The position numbers and the translations under genes are program-made. A DNA stretch of 23,844 nucleotides, taken from a virus. The stretch spans positions 1-23,844 of the IMG/VR virus record IMGVR_UViG_3300008113_001432; one strand, written 5' to 3'. Below the pieces are notes generated by a model. It had not been told where the DNA came from. It was given only the letters and a program-made list of their open reading frames with translations, and made no database searches. Shown piece after piece: positions 1-7,169 of this stretch (position 1 is its first letter; every line of letters starts with the position of its first letter).

Positions 1-2
1 AT

Positions 3-1421
3 TCAAGTTTAGCTAAAAGTGTACTTCTAGGACCCATTGCAAATCTTCATATCACTGGAGGAAGTACAGGTCAATTATTATCTACTGATGGTTCTGGAAA
101 TTTAAGTTTTATCAATTCTCCAGCAGACTTAGCTTCTGCTGCTTATGCTCAAGCTAATAATGCATCAAGTAATACTGTAGCTATACAGGCAGTTAATGAT
201 CTACAGAATACTAATATTACTTCAGTAAACACTTTTGCTGCATCAGCATTTAATAGTGCTAATGCTGGAGTTACTCTAGCAACTGCTGCTTTTGAGGTAG
301 CAAATACCGCAGCAGGTAATACTGTGGCTCTACAGTCACAGATGACTACCACAAATACTAATATTACATCAGTAAACACATTTGCTGGTTCTGCTTTTAA
401 TTCTGCTAATGCAGGAGTAACTTTAGCAACGGCTGCCTTTGAAGCAGCAAACACCGCAGCAGGTAATACTGTTTACCTACAAACAGTTAATAACCTACAA
501 AATACAAATATTACTGCTGTTAATACGTTTGCTCAAGCAGCTTATGATAAGGCGAATACTGGAGGTGGTGGAAGTGATACTGTAGCATTCGCTGCTTATG
601 CTCAAGCTAATAATGCATCAAGTAATACTGTAGCCTTGCAAGCAGTTAATGATTTACAGAATACCAATATTACTTCAGTCAATACATTTACTCAGGCAGC
701 ATATAACTCAGCAAATGCAGGAGTAACTTTAGCAACGGCTGCCTTTGAAGCAGCAAACACCGCAGGATCAAATACTGTATACTTACAAGCAGTTAATGAT
801 CTACAGAATACCAATATTACTAGTGTTAATACCTTTGCTCAAGCAGGATTCAACAAAGCAAATGATGCAGTACAAACAGGGTTCACAACAATATCTGCAA
901 ATGCTGTTTCAATTACACCAGCAAATAATGCAGACACCTTAACAATTAATCCTGGTACCAATATAACAATATCTGCATGTACCACTACAAAAACAATTAC
1001 AATTAATTCGACAGCAAGTGGTGGTGGAGGTGGAAGTACAACATTAATATCTGACGTTAGGTCTTTTATTGCCAATAGTGGACAAACAGTATTTACTGTT
1101 CCTACATATGTTGTAGGAGAAAATAGAATTAGAGTATTTGTTAACGGTGTAAGACAAAATAATGTTGTCGATTATGCTGAAACTAATCCAACAACTATAA
1201 CTTTAAATCCTGCGGCTGACGCAGGTGATAATGTTGTTTTTGAAGTTACTGCCTTTGATGGAGCATTAACTCCAAACCAAAACACTTGGATTAATAATAC
1301 TGATACTTTTGCTAAAATGGCTGCCTTTACTGCCAATGCAGCATATAATACAGCAAACCATTCGACACAGACTTTGATAAAAATGGAAATATATTTTCGA
1401 AATCTGGAGAAAATTATCTAA
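3..1421 (+). CDS. Tail fibre-like repeat protein, 5' end outside window
   Basis: The frame is open from base 3, so the true start lies upstream; at least 472 codons are visible. The first visible residues (TGGSTGQLLSTDGSGNLSF) are of a beta-structured type common in marine phage fibres. Then come five copies of an Ala/Asn/Thr-rich unit of about 49 residues starting near bases 171, 318, 465, 624 and 771, each with a core like LQNTNITSVNTFAQAAYNSAN. A Gly linker (about 1017-1036) leads to a domain with FTVPTYVVGENRIRVFVNGV, typical of T4-like phage tail fibres. The protein probably forms an elongated trimer used in host attachment. Its frame ends at 1421 with an unnatural-looking tail, whereas a convincing fibre C-terminus lies in the -1 frame up to 1513. 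It could alternatively be whisker-like, since T4 wac precedes gene 13, but the beta domain favours a fibre. Family confident, exact role inferred. Confidence 0.75.
   Translation, partial: SSLAKSVLLGPIANLHITGGSTGQLLSTDGSGNLSFINSPADLASAAYAQANNASSNTVAIQAVNDLQNTNITSVNTFAASAFNSANAGVTLATAAFEVANTAAGNTVALQSQMTTTNTNITSVNTFAGSAFNSANAGVTLATAAFEAANTAAGNTVYLQTVNNLQNTNITAVNTFAQAAYDKANTGGGGSDTVAFAAYAQANNASSNTVALQAVNDLQNTNITSVNTFTQAAYNSANAGVTLATAAFEAANTAGSNTVYLQAVNDLQNTNITSVNTFAQAGFNKANDAVQTGFTTISANAVSITPANNADTLTINPGTNITISACTTTKTITINSTASGGGGGSTTLISDVRSFIANSGQTVFTVPTYVVGENRIRVFVNGVRQNNVVDYAETNPTTITLNPAADAGDNVVFEVTAFDGALTPNQNTWINNTDTFAKMAAFTANAAYNTANHSTQTLIKMEIYFRNLEKII
138..917 (+). repeat. Tandem 147-base repeats in the tail fibre gene
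   Basis: Five copies of a unit start near 171, 318, 465, 624 and 771; spacing is 147 bases (49 codons) except 159 between the third and fourth copies, where a Gly-rich GGGGSD insert lies. Parts are identical at DNA level: 138-180 equals 591-633 and 411-459 equals 717-765. Copies keep the reading frame, so the array lengthens the fibre shaft by whole modules. Such identity suggests recent duplication or gene conversion. Confidence 0.8.
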
Positions 1422-1513
1422 CTGTACAGTATGAAAAATTAATTCCTCTCTTAATTCAAGCAATTAAAGAACAGCAAGAACAGATTGATGAGTTGAAACG
1501 AAATGCTAAATAA
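1349..1513 (+). other. Out-of-frame C-terminus of the tail fibre gene (chaperone-tail-like)
   Basis: This frame is open from 1349 (stop at 1346) to the TAA at 1511-1513 and has no plausible start codon. It reads FDTDFDKNGNIFSKSGENYL followed by TVQYEKLIPLLIQAIKEQQ and a charged helix ending in KRNAK. This resembles the terminal helix of peptidase S74-type intramolecular chaperone domains of phage fibres (tyrosine, then LIPLLIQAIKE and a coiled coil). It lies in the -1 frame relative to the fibre reading frame; one extra base between about 1349 and 1382 would join them. The preceding part of a full S74 domain, including the usual catalytic serine region, is not seen. Either a sequence error or a true fibre truncation explains this. 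Confidence 0.6.
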
Positions 1514-1559
1514 TTTTTCAAATTGTCGGAATTTTTTTATGGTAGGATAAGGAGTACAA

Positions 1560-2519
1560 ATGCCAATCCCTGGCCCAGGTCAATCGTTACCAATAACTAC
1601 AATTGCTACTGAGTTTGGTGGCACGGTACCGCATGAAATTAGTGAATATTATCGTGGGGGTGCTTTAGTACCTAATTCTCCCGGTACTGCTACTATTCCT
1701 ACGAGCGGAACAATAGCATATTCAGATTTTTATAATACTTCAGCTACAACAAGAGTTGCAATACCTTTAGTGATTTCAGCGTCAACCGACAACTATAATG
1801 TATATACGAGTCGTGGACCAACTTATAATCCTGGTAATTCTGATATTACAGTCACAATAAATCCAGGAGTAACTGTAGGAAGCTCAAGCACTCCTGCTTA
1901 TGCATTTTCGGTGCCTTCAGAATTTTCTCCTGCTGACACTATAACTGTCATCAATAATGGTCTAATTCAAGGTAAAGGAGGAGCTGGTGGTCGTGGTACT
2001 GGCTCAAGCTCAACGTCCTGTGCCGGTGCTGTTGGTGGTAATGCAATATTTGTTAATAGACCAACAGTTATTACTAATAATGGTACTGTTGCAGCTGGAG
2101 GTGGCGGAGGTGGCGGAGGAGGAGCGAACTTCGTTCCTAGACCGGCCAAGTCAGGAGGACCAAGATATGCACTTGGTGGTGGCGGTGGCGGAGGAGCAAG
2201 TGCACCACCATCAGCAGGTGGTCCTCTAGGTCCTGGCCCATTTCCAGGAACGTCAGCAACGGTAGGTGGTCCAGGTACCAGTCCTACTGGTGGTACTGGT
2301 GGTACTGGAGGAACAAGTCTTCCAGGGGTTGCAATTGGAGGTGCAGGTGGAGCTGGTGGTGGTAGAGGTGCTGCCGGTACTGCTGGCACAAACCGAACGT
2401 ATGCACCAAACCCAGCCTTAGGCCTCGGCGGCGCAGGAGGAGCGGCTGGAAATTATATCGTAGGTAATCCATTCGTAACTTGGCCAGTAACAGGTACCCG
2501 ACAAGGTGGCGTAGCCTAA
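1560..2519 (+). CDS. Glycine-rich tail fibre/adhesin-like protein
   Basis: This 319-residue protein starts at an ATG preceded by AAGGAG (about 1549-1554). The N-terminal 60 residues (EFGG...EISEYYRGG...IPTSGTIAYSDFY) follow a pattern I know from many marine phage tail fibre proteins. Residues about 60-137 look beta-structured. From residue 138 to the end about one third of residues are glycine, including runs of nine and seven Gly, separated by short variable stretches. That organisation recalls T-even gp38-type adhesins, in which polyglycine strands present receptor-binding loops at the fibre tip; this is an analogy, not a demonstrated homology. Its place beside a fibre gene fits receptor binding. 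Local GC is clearly higher than in neighbours because of GGN codons. The long antisense open frame here is a by-product of that bias. Confidence 0.6.
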   Translation: MPIPGPGQSLPITTIATEFGGTVPHEISEYYRGGALVPNSPGTATIPTSGTIAYSDFYNTSATTRVAIPLVISASTDNYNVYTSRGPTYNPGNSDITVTINPGVTVGSSSTPAYAFSVPSEFSPADTITVINNGLIQGKGGAGGRGTGSSSTSCAGAVGGNAIFVNRPTVITNNGTVAAGGGGGGGGGANFVPRPAKSGGPRYALGGGGGGGASAPPSAGGPLGPGPFPGTSATVGGPGTSPTGGTGGTGGTSLPGVAIGGAGGAGGGRGAAGTAGTNRTYAPNPALGLGGAGGAAGNYIVGNPFVTWPVTGTRQGGVA

Positions 2520-2536
2520 TAAAAAAAAGGATTTAT

Positions 2537-2878
2537 ATGAACACACTTTATATGAAAATACATCAATTTGAAGAACAGAGTCATTCTTTGATAGTATCAT
2601 TTGCCTCAGATACGACAGAACATCAAGATCCGGATAAATATCCAGCATATGCTTATCAGCCGCTACATATGTGGCCAGGCGTAAATGACCCAGAAGAAAT
2701 AAAAAAACGAATTGCAATTTCTGGAATGTATCACGCCGAGCAGCAAGAGCGTGAAGAAAAATTTGTTGCAGATTCAGCAAAAATACAACAGTATAAAGAC
2801 ATGATTGGACAGGTATCTTCATATTCTATAGAAGATTTGGCACCAACTACTCCTCCCGAATTTGTTATAGAGGTGTGA
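2537..2878 (+). CDS. Hypothetical protein in attachment module
   Basis: I do not recognise this 113-residue protein. I start it at the ATG at 2537, preceded by AAAAGGA (2525-2531); an upstream in-frame start at 2480 would overlap the adhesin gene and has no ribosome binding site. The N-terminal half is mixed beta (MKIHQFEEQSHSLIVSFAS) with a run YPAYAYQPLHMWPGV, and residues about 55-90 are a charged, probably helical segment (EEIKKRIAISGMYHAEQQER). There is no signal peptide or membrane segment. It sits 17 bases after the adhesin gene and directly before the next small gene, so it is probably co-transcribed with them. A fibre-assembly or accessory role is possible from position only. Confidence 0.6.
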   Translation: MNTLYMKIHQFEEQSHSLIVSFASDTTEHQDPDKYPAYAYQPLHMWPGVNDPEEIKKRIAISGMYHAEQQEREEKFVADSAKIQQYKDMIGQVSSYSIEDLAPTTPPEFVIEV

Positions 2879-2879
2879 A

Positions 2880-3398
2880 ATGTTTAAATTCCCACCTAAG
2901 GTATTAAAGGCATTTGATATACTGGTAGTTAAAACTGAAGTTTTTTCTGGCGCCATATTAACTGTAGAGCCTATATTAGATGGTGTTTTCACAGTTGGAT
3001 CCAGCTTTGATTATGTTTGGATGATAAGTAAAGGACGCCTGGTATGTACAGAGACAACTACGGGTGAAGTTGTTGAATTGAGAAAAGGTGAATCTACTCT
3101 AACAAAATCTTTTTCAAAAGGAGAGTGGAGAATGCAGGTTATGGAAGATACAGAAAGTCTATGTGTTAGTCCTTTTTTGAATGAATCAACGTCACAGATA
3201 ACAGACAAAGTTGCTCCTTTTGCTATACTTTCTGGACAAAATAAAGCCATATCAAAAGATTCAAAGTTATTTTTAGGATCAGGTTCTTTGCAGATTGATG
3301 ATCGTACTTTTAATTCTCCTGCACAAATTCGTTTTTCTAAAGGAAATAAGATAGTTCATGCAAATGAAGATTCTTTTGGGTTTTTTATTTTAACATAA
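2880..3398 (+). CDS. Hypothetical beta-rich protein
   Basis: This 172-residue protein is not recognised. The ATG follows the preceding stop by one base and has GAGGTG (2871-2876) as ribosome binding site. It is predominantly beta-like: alternating hydrophobic strands (FDILVVKTEVFSG, DYVWMISKGRLVCTETT) separated by turns rich in G, S and K. The segment SFDYVWMISKGRLVC...GEVVELRKGES loosely recalls a cupin-type or small jelly-roll barrel, but no metal-binding motif is visible. Lack of a signal peptide or membrane helix and position between the fibre/adhesin genes and the neck genes suggest a small virion or fibre-associated protein. That is inference from context. Confidence 0.6.
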   Translation: MFKFPPKVLKAFDILVVKTEVFSGAILTVEPILDGVFTVGSSFDYVWMISKGRLVCTETTTGEVVELRKGESTLTKSFSKGEWRMQVMEDTESLCVSPFLNESTSQITDKVAPFAILSGQNKAISKDSKLFLGSGSLQIDDRTFNSPAQIRFSKGNKIVHANEDSFGFFILT

Positions 3399-3401
3399 AT
3401 A
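3394..3401 (+). promoter_or_regulatory. Candidate T4-type late promoter for gp13
   Basis: CATAAATA matches the T4 late -10 box TATAAATA at 7 of 8 positions and lies about 35 bases before the gp13 start, overlapping the stop of the upstream gene. The leader before gp13 shows no clear Shine-Dalgarno sequence. Several such boxes in front of other late genes support the reading. Confidence 0.4.
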
Positions 3402-3435
3402 TAATAATCTAGAGAACTCCAACTATAATAAAAAA

Positions 3436-4215
3436 ATGGCCCAAATAACTAACAGACAAGAATTTAAAGACTATTGCCTTCGTCGTTTAGGGTTTCCTGT
3501 AATTGATATTAATATCGATGACGAGCAGATAGAGGACAGAATTGACGATGCCATGCAATACTGGCAAGACTATCATTTCGACGGCCTACAAAAAGTCTAC
3601 TATATCAAAGCAGTAACACAACAAGATATCAATCAGCGTTATATTGATATGCGTCCATCTGTCACAAAAGATGCATCAAACAATTCTTTAAATATTGTTG
3701 GTGTAACTAGAATCTTTCCTATTCAAGACTCTCAGGCAACAATCAATATGTTTGACCTGCGTTATCAGTTACGTTTAAATGAATTGTATGACTTCACTTC
3801 AGCATCTTATATCAATTACACATTGACAATGCAACATCTGCGTTCACTGGAAATATTATTTACTGGTGAAGTACCTATTCGTTTTCAGAGACATATGCAT
3901 AAATTGTTTATTGATTGGGCATGGGGTGCTTCTGAGGCTCCTGTTGGTACTATAGTTGTTGCTGAGTGTTATGCATTAATTAATCCAGATGTTTATCATG
4001 CTGTCTGGGATGATCGTTGGCTCAAACGATATGCTACAGCACTCATCAAACGCAATTGGGGAGACAACCTCAAAAAGTTTCAAGGCGTTCAATTGTTAGG
4101 TGGTGTTACACTAAACGGTGACAAAATCTACGAAGATGCAGTTGACGAAATCAAACAACTGGAACAAGAAATGGAAAGCAATTACGGCGCACCGCTAGAG
4201 TGGTTCATGAACTAA
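3436..4215 (+). CDS. 13: Neck protein gp13
   Basis: This 259-residue protein matches the T4-like gp13 neck protein as I know it: N-terminal ITNRQEFKDYCLRRLGFPVI, then DDEQIEDRIDDAMQYWQDYHFDG, and a C-terminal WGDNLKKFQGVQLLGGVTLNG. In T4, gp13 with gp14 forms the head-to-tail connector that closes the filled head and allows tail joining. It is shorter than T4 gp13 (about 309 residues). Its stop is followed one base later by gp14, consistent with equal co-expression. There is no strong ribosome binding site ahead of the ATG, only an A-rich leader. Identity rests on residue patterns and on the 13-14-15 order. Confidence 0.9.
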   Translation: MAQITNRQEFKDYCLRRLGFPVIDINIDDEQIEDRIDDAMQYWQDYHFDGLQKVYYIKAVTQQDINQRYIDMRPSVTKDASNNSLNIVGVTRIFPIQDSQATINMFDLRYQLRLNELYDFTSASYINYTLTMQHLRSLEILFTGEVPIRFQRHMHKLFIDWAWGASEAPVGTIVVAECYALINPDVYHAVWDDRWLKRYATALIKRNWGDNLKKFQGVQLLGGVTLNGDKIYEDAVDEIKQLEQEMESNYGAPLEWFMN

Positions 4216-4216
4216 G

Positions 4217-5104
4217 ATGCCAACTAACCATTATTTTAATAACTATAATGCCAAATACACTGAACAACGTTTAGTGGAAGATTTGATTGTTGAATCCATA
4301 AAAATAATGGGTGTGACTTGTTATTATATTCCGACCACTTACAATAATCCAACAGATTTTATATATGGTGAAGATCCTCTGAAAAAGTTTACAACAGCAT
4401 ATCCTATTGAGTTATATCCAAAAGATGTTATGGATTATAAAGGAGATAAAGATTTCTTTAGTAAGTTTGGTCTTGAGATTAGAAACCATATAACTGTAGT
4501 AATGTCAAAAAGAAGTTTCTCTCAAAGAGTTCCTGTAGATCCTGATTATGGTAGACCAAAAGACGGAGACTTAATTTATATTCCTCCTCTTAATGGTGTA
4601 GGTGAACTATATGAGATTAAGTTCGTTAATCAAGATATGGACATGGCTATGCTTGGTCGTAGAGTTCCATATTTTTATGAATTAGAATTGGAGAAATTCA
4701 AGTATTCACATGAAACAATTGATACTGGTATACCTGATATTGATATCGTTCAACAAAAAGATGCTTACGCACAAAGATTTACGTTAACTGGAGTTTCAGG
4801 TGTTTTTGCTATAGGAGAAACTATTTTTATTAGTCCAGATATTACTTTAGCAAATGCAACTACAACAGGTATCATTGCAGCTTATGATTCTGCAACTGCA
4901 AACTTAGATATTAATACAATAGCAGGAACATTCTCTGTTGGTAATTTGGCTAGAGGAGCAACATCAAATGCAAGAGGAACTATTGCATCTACCAACATAT
5001 ATGAACATGCAGAGTATTATGCAGACTATGACAATAAAATAATCAATGCTGAAGGAACTTCAATTATTGATTTTTCAGAAACTAATCCATTTGGTAATAT
5101 ATAA
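4217..5104 (+). CDS. 14: Neck protein gp14
   Basis: This 295-residue protein opens with NHYFNNYNAKYTEQRLVEDL and DLIVESIKIMGVTCYYIPTT, the gp14 neck protein signature, followed by a conserved region with YGEDPLKKF and LGRRVPYFYELELEKFKYS. gp14 acts with gp13 at the neck after DNA packaging. It is longer than T4 gp14 (about 256 residues). The extra length is largely residues about 187-257, a Thr/Ala/Gly-rich beta segment (GETIFISPDITLANATTTG ... GTFSVGNLARGATSNARG) placed before the C-terminal EHAEYYADYDNKIIN. A similar segment occurs in gp15. Its stop overlaps the gp15 start by one base (TAATG). Confidence 0.9.
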   Translation: MPTNHYFNNYNAKYTEQRLVEDLIVESIKIMGVTCYYIPTTYNNPTDFIYGEDPLKKFTTAYPIELYPKDVMDYKGDKDFFSKFGLEIRNHITVVMSKRSFSQRVPVDPDYGRPKDGDLIYIPPLNGVGELYEIKFVNQDMDMAMLGRRVPYFYELELEKFKYSHETIDTGIPDIDIVQQKDAYAQRFTLTGVSGVFAIGETIFISPDITLANATTTGIIAAYDSATANLDINTIAGTFSVGNLARGATSNARGTIASTNIYEHAEYYADYDNKIINAEGTSIIDFSETNPFGNI

Positions 5105-6108
5105 TGTCGGCAACATATCACAGAATCATTCGTAAACTTGTAGTTGGTTTTGGTAGTTTGTTTGACAACATTACCTTAACTCGTTACAAAATAGATGGCA
5201 CCGAAGATAGAAAAATCAAGGTGCCTATTATCTATGCACCAAAAGAAAAGTATGCTGCTCGTTTACTAGGCGATCCAGATTTAAATAAAAAAGTTCAAAT
5301 CACATTACCTAGAATGTCTTTTGATTTGATAAGCATGGAATATGACGCATCAAGAAAACAAATAACAAATTTAAAGACTACAGCAGCATCAGGAAATCCT
5401 AACGTAAAACTTGCACAATATACTCCTGTGCCTTATAACTTTGATTTTTCATTATACATCTATGTCAGAAATATAGAAGATGGTACTCAAATAATAGAAC
5501 ACATATTGCCATTTTTTACTCCTGAGTATACAATAAAACTAAATCTTATTCCTACGATGGGAGTAACAAAAGAAGTACCAATTAATTTAAATTCAGTAAA
5601 TTACGACATTGAGTATGAAGGATTGCAAGACTCTGATGCTAGGGTAGTTATTTGGACTTTAAATTTTACAGTAAAAGCTTTTGTATATGGAGCAATATCT
5701 CAAGCAAAGATAATCAAAGATTCTTTTGTAAACATATTAGATTTAGATTCATCTGTCAATAATGGAAAAGTTACTTTTAATATGAGTCCTTCCGGTTTTG
5801 GAACATACAAGGAAGGAGAAACAGTTTATCAAGGATATTCATTAGATACAGCTAGTGCTACTGGTACAGTTGTATACTATAGTAATACCACAGATCAAAT
5901 GGTAATTACAGATATAAATGGTGGGTTTAAAGCAAATACAGAAATTATAGGACTAGATTCTTTTGCAGAATATACTCTATTATCAGTTGAAGGTGTAAAT
6001 GCAAATAATAAGATGGTAACAATTAATTCTTATGTGAACCCAGCAAATGCTACCATTAACTCAGCATATACTATTGTGACAACAGTGACGGAGTACAACA
6101 GTGACTAA
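5104..6108 (+). CDS. 15: Proximal tail sheath stabiliser gp15
   Basis: This 334-residue protein is gp15, the tail terminator that caps the proximal end of sheath and tube and joins the neck. Recognisable parts are LFDNITLTRYKIDGTEDRKI near the start, VPIIYAPKEKYAARLLGDPD, LPRMSFDLISMEYDASRKQ, and the central VPYNFDFSLYIYVRN...ILPFFTPEYTIKLN. It is longer than T4 gp15 (about 272 residues). The C-terminal part, from about residue 224, carries a module (EGETVYQGYSL...ASATGTVVYYS...GGFKANTEIIG) that resembles the one inserted in gp14. The start overlaps the gp14 stop, and the 3' end overlaps the gp16 start by 8 bases. Confidence 0.92.
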   Translation: MSATYHRIIRKLVVGFGSLFDNITLTRYKIDGTEDRKIKVPIIYAPKEKYAARLLGDPDLNKKVQITLPRMSFDLISMEYDASRKQITNLKTTAASGNPNVKLAQYTPVPYNFDFSLYIYVRNIEDGTQIIEHILPFFTPEYTIKLNLIPTMGVTKEVPINLNSVNYDIEYEGLQDSDARVVIWTLNFTVKAFVYGAISQAKIIKDSFVNILDLDSSVNNGKVTFNMSPSGFGTYKEGETVYQGYSLDTASATGTVVYYSNTTDQMVITDINGGFKANTEIIGLDSFAEYTLLSVEGVNANNKMVTINSYVNPANATINSAYTIVTTVTEYNSD

Positions 6109-6529
6109 ATTTGAAAAAAATATGAGTGATATCTTTGAAGTAGAGCCAAAACAAATTGCTAGTACAGATATTATAGTTAAAGAAGAAAGACCTGTCGTTC
6201 AAGTTGATTCTAAGTTAGAAGATGATCTAGAAAAAGATTATAATAAAGTCCGTCAGAACTATGAAGAAATTATCAACAAAGGAGTTGATGCCATAGATTC
6301 TATTCTTGAGATAGCCAGAGAATCTGAGCATCCAAGAGCATTTGAAGTTGCAGCTACCATGATTAAGAACGTAGCAGATGCAAACGAAAAGTTAATTATG
6401 TTACAGAAACAGATGCGTGAAATACAAAGAGCATCAGGAAAAGAACCACAAACAAGCACTAAAATAGATAAAGCCATATTCGTTGGTAGTACAGCAGATT
6501 TAAATAAAATGTTAAAAGGTAAGGAATGA
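6101..6529 (+). CDS. 16: Terminase small subunit gp16
   Basis: This 142-residue protein matches T4-like gp16, the DNA-recognition and regulatory subunit of the packaging motor. It has a charged N-terminal segment, a central helical region (DYNKVRQNYEEIINKGVDAI, then DSILEIARESEHPRAFEVAA and KNVADANEKLIMLQKQMREI) typical of the oligomerising coiled coil, and a C-terminal FVGSTADLNKMLKG. I choose the GTG start at 6101 because CGGAG (6089-6093) is well spaced before it and the coding frames overlap as elsewhere in this operon; the ATG at 6122 is the alternative and lacks a ribosome binding site. Unlike T4, the large subunit is not next: two extra genes intervene. Confidence 0.88.
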   Translation: MTKFEKNMSDIFEVEPKQIASTDIIVKEERPVVQVDSKLEDDLEKDYNKVRQNYEEIINKGVDAIDSILEIARESEHPRAFEVAATMIKNVADANEKLIMLQKQMREIQRASGKEPQTSTKIDKAIFVGSTADLNKMLKGKE

Positions 6530-7167
6530 AATACTTCAAACATTTAAGAGAAGAAGTTCAAGAAAGAAAAGATACAAAATCAAAGACACTTCATGCATTT
6601 GATATGGATGAAGTATTGTTTCATCACGATCATTCTAAACTAAAAGTTCATGTTAAAGATCAGCACGGTAAAAGAGTTCAGTCTTTGACTAACACAGAAT
6701 ATAATGACCATAAGTTGAAACATGGTCACAGTTATGACTATAGTGATTTTAAATCACACAAAGTGTTTCAGAAGTCTGCTCATCCTATTCATAAGATGAT
6801 TAATAAACTGAAGGCGATACACAAGAATAATAAAAATGTTGAGATTGTAACTGCAAGATCAGATATGGATGACAAGCATGGTTTTATGAAAACACTAAAG
6901 CATCACGGTATTGATCCTCACCACATTCACGTTCGTCGTGCTGGTAATGTTGGTGCACCTTCTCCAGCAGAAGCAAAACATAAAGTCATTGGTGATTTAG
7001 TTAAGAAGCATGGTTATAAGAAAGTTCATTTGTATGATGATTCTCATGCCAATCTGAAACACTTCAAAAAACTAAAAGATGATCATCCTGATGTTGAGTT
7101 TCATGCACACCATGTTAGTCATGATCCAGAAACAGGACATGTGAAAGTAACTACAACAAAAGCATAA
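6526..7167 (+). CDS. Histidine-rich HAD-superfamily phosphatase-like protein
   Basis: This 213-residue protein has the motifs of a HAD-superfamily hydrolase: motif I AFDMDEVLF with Asp26 and Asp28, motif II VTARSD with Thr109, a Lys near AEAKHK (151-153), and motif IV HLYDDSHANLK with Asp171/172. It would be a Mg-dependent phosphatase or phosphotransferase of unknown substrate; T4 Pnkp's 3'-phosphatase belongs to the same superfamily. It is extremely rich in His (about 31 of 213) and Lys. Its first residues, MKYFKHLREE, resemble the capsid-targeting sequence of T4 internal proteins (MKTYQEFIAE), suggesting packaging in the head. The start overlaps the gp16 stop (ATGA). Fold confident; substrate and location inferred. 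Confidence 0.72.
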   Translation: MKYFKHLREEVQERKDTKSKTLHAFDMDEVLFHHDHSKLKVHVKDQHGKRVQSLTNTEYNDHKLKHGHSYDYSDFKSHKVFQKSAHPIHKMINKLKAIHKNNKNVEIVTARSDMDDKHGFMKTLKHHGIDPHHIHVRRAGNVGAPSPAEAKHKVIGDLVKKHGYKKVHLYDDSHANLKHFKKLKDDHPDVEFHAHHVSHDPETGHVKVTTTKA

Positions 7168-7169
7168 GA

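Noticed and set aside
138-917. CRISPR or non-coding repeat array
   Set aside because: The repeats are long, directly adjacent, keep one reading frame and encode a fibre shaft; there are no unique spacers of constant length.
1377-1385. Slippery A-AAA site to reach the fibre C-terminus in the -1 frame
   Set aside because: AAA could re-pair one base back, but the A-site codon ATG does not fit a tandem-slip motif and the in-frame join seems more natural upstream, near 1360.
1967-2389. Antisense proline-rich open frame opposite the adhesin gene
   Set aside because: It is the reverse complement of GGN glycine codons; no ribosome binding site, and all other genes are on the + strand.
2480-2536. 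Longer start for the 113-residue hypothetical protein
   Set aside because: It would overlap the adhesin gene by 40 bases without a ribosome binding site, whereas the ATG at 2537 has AAAAGGA correctly spaced.
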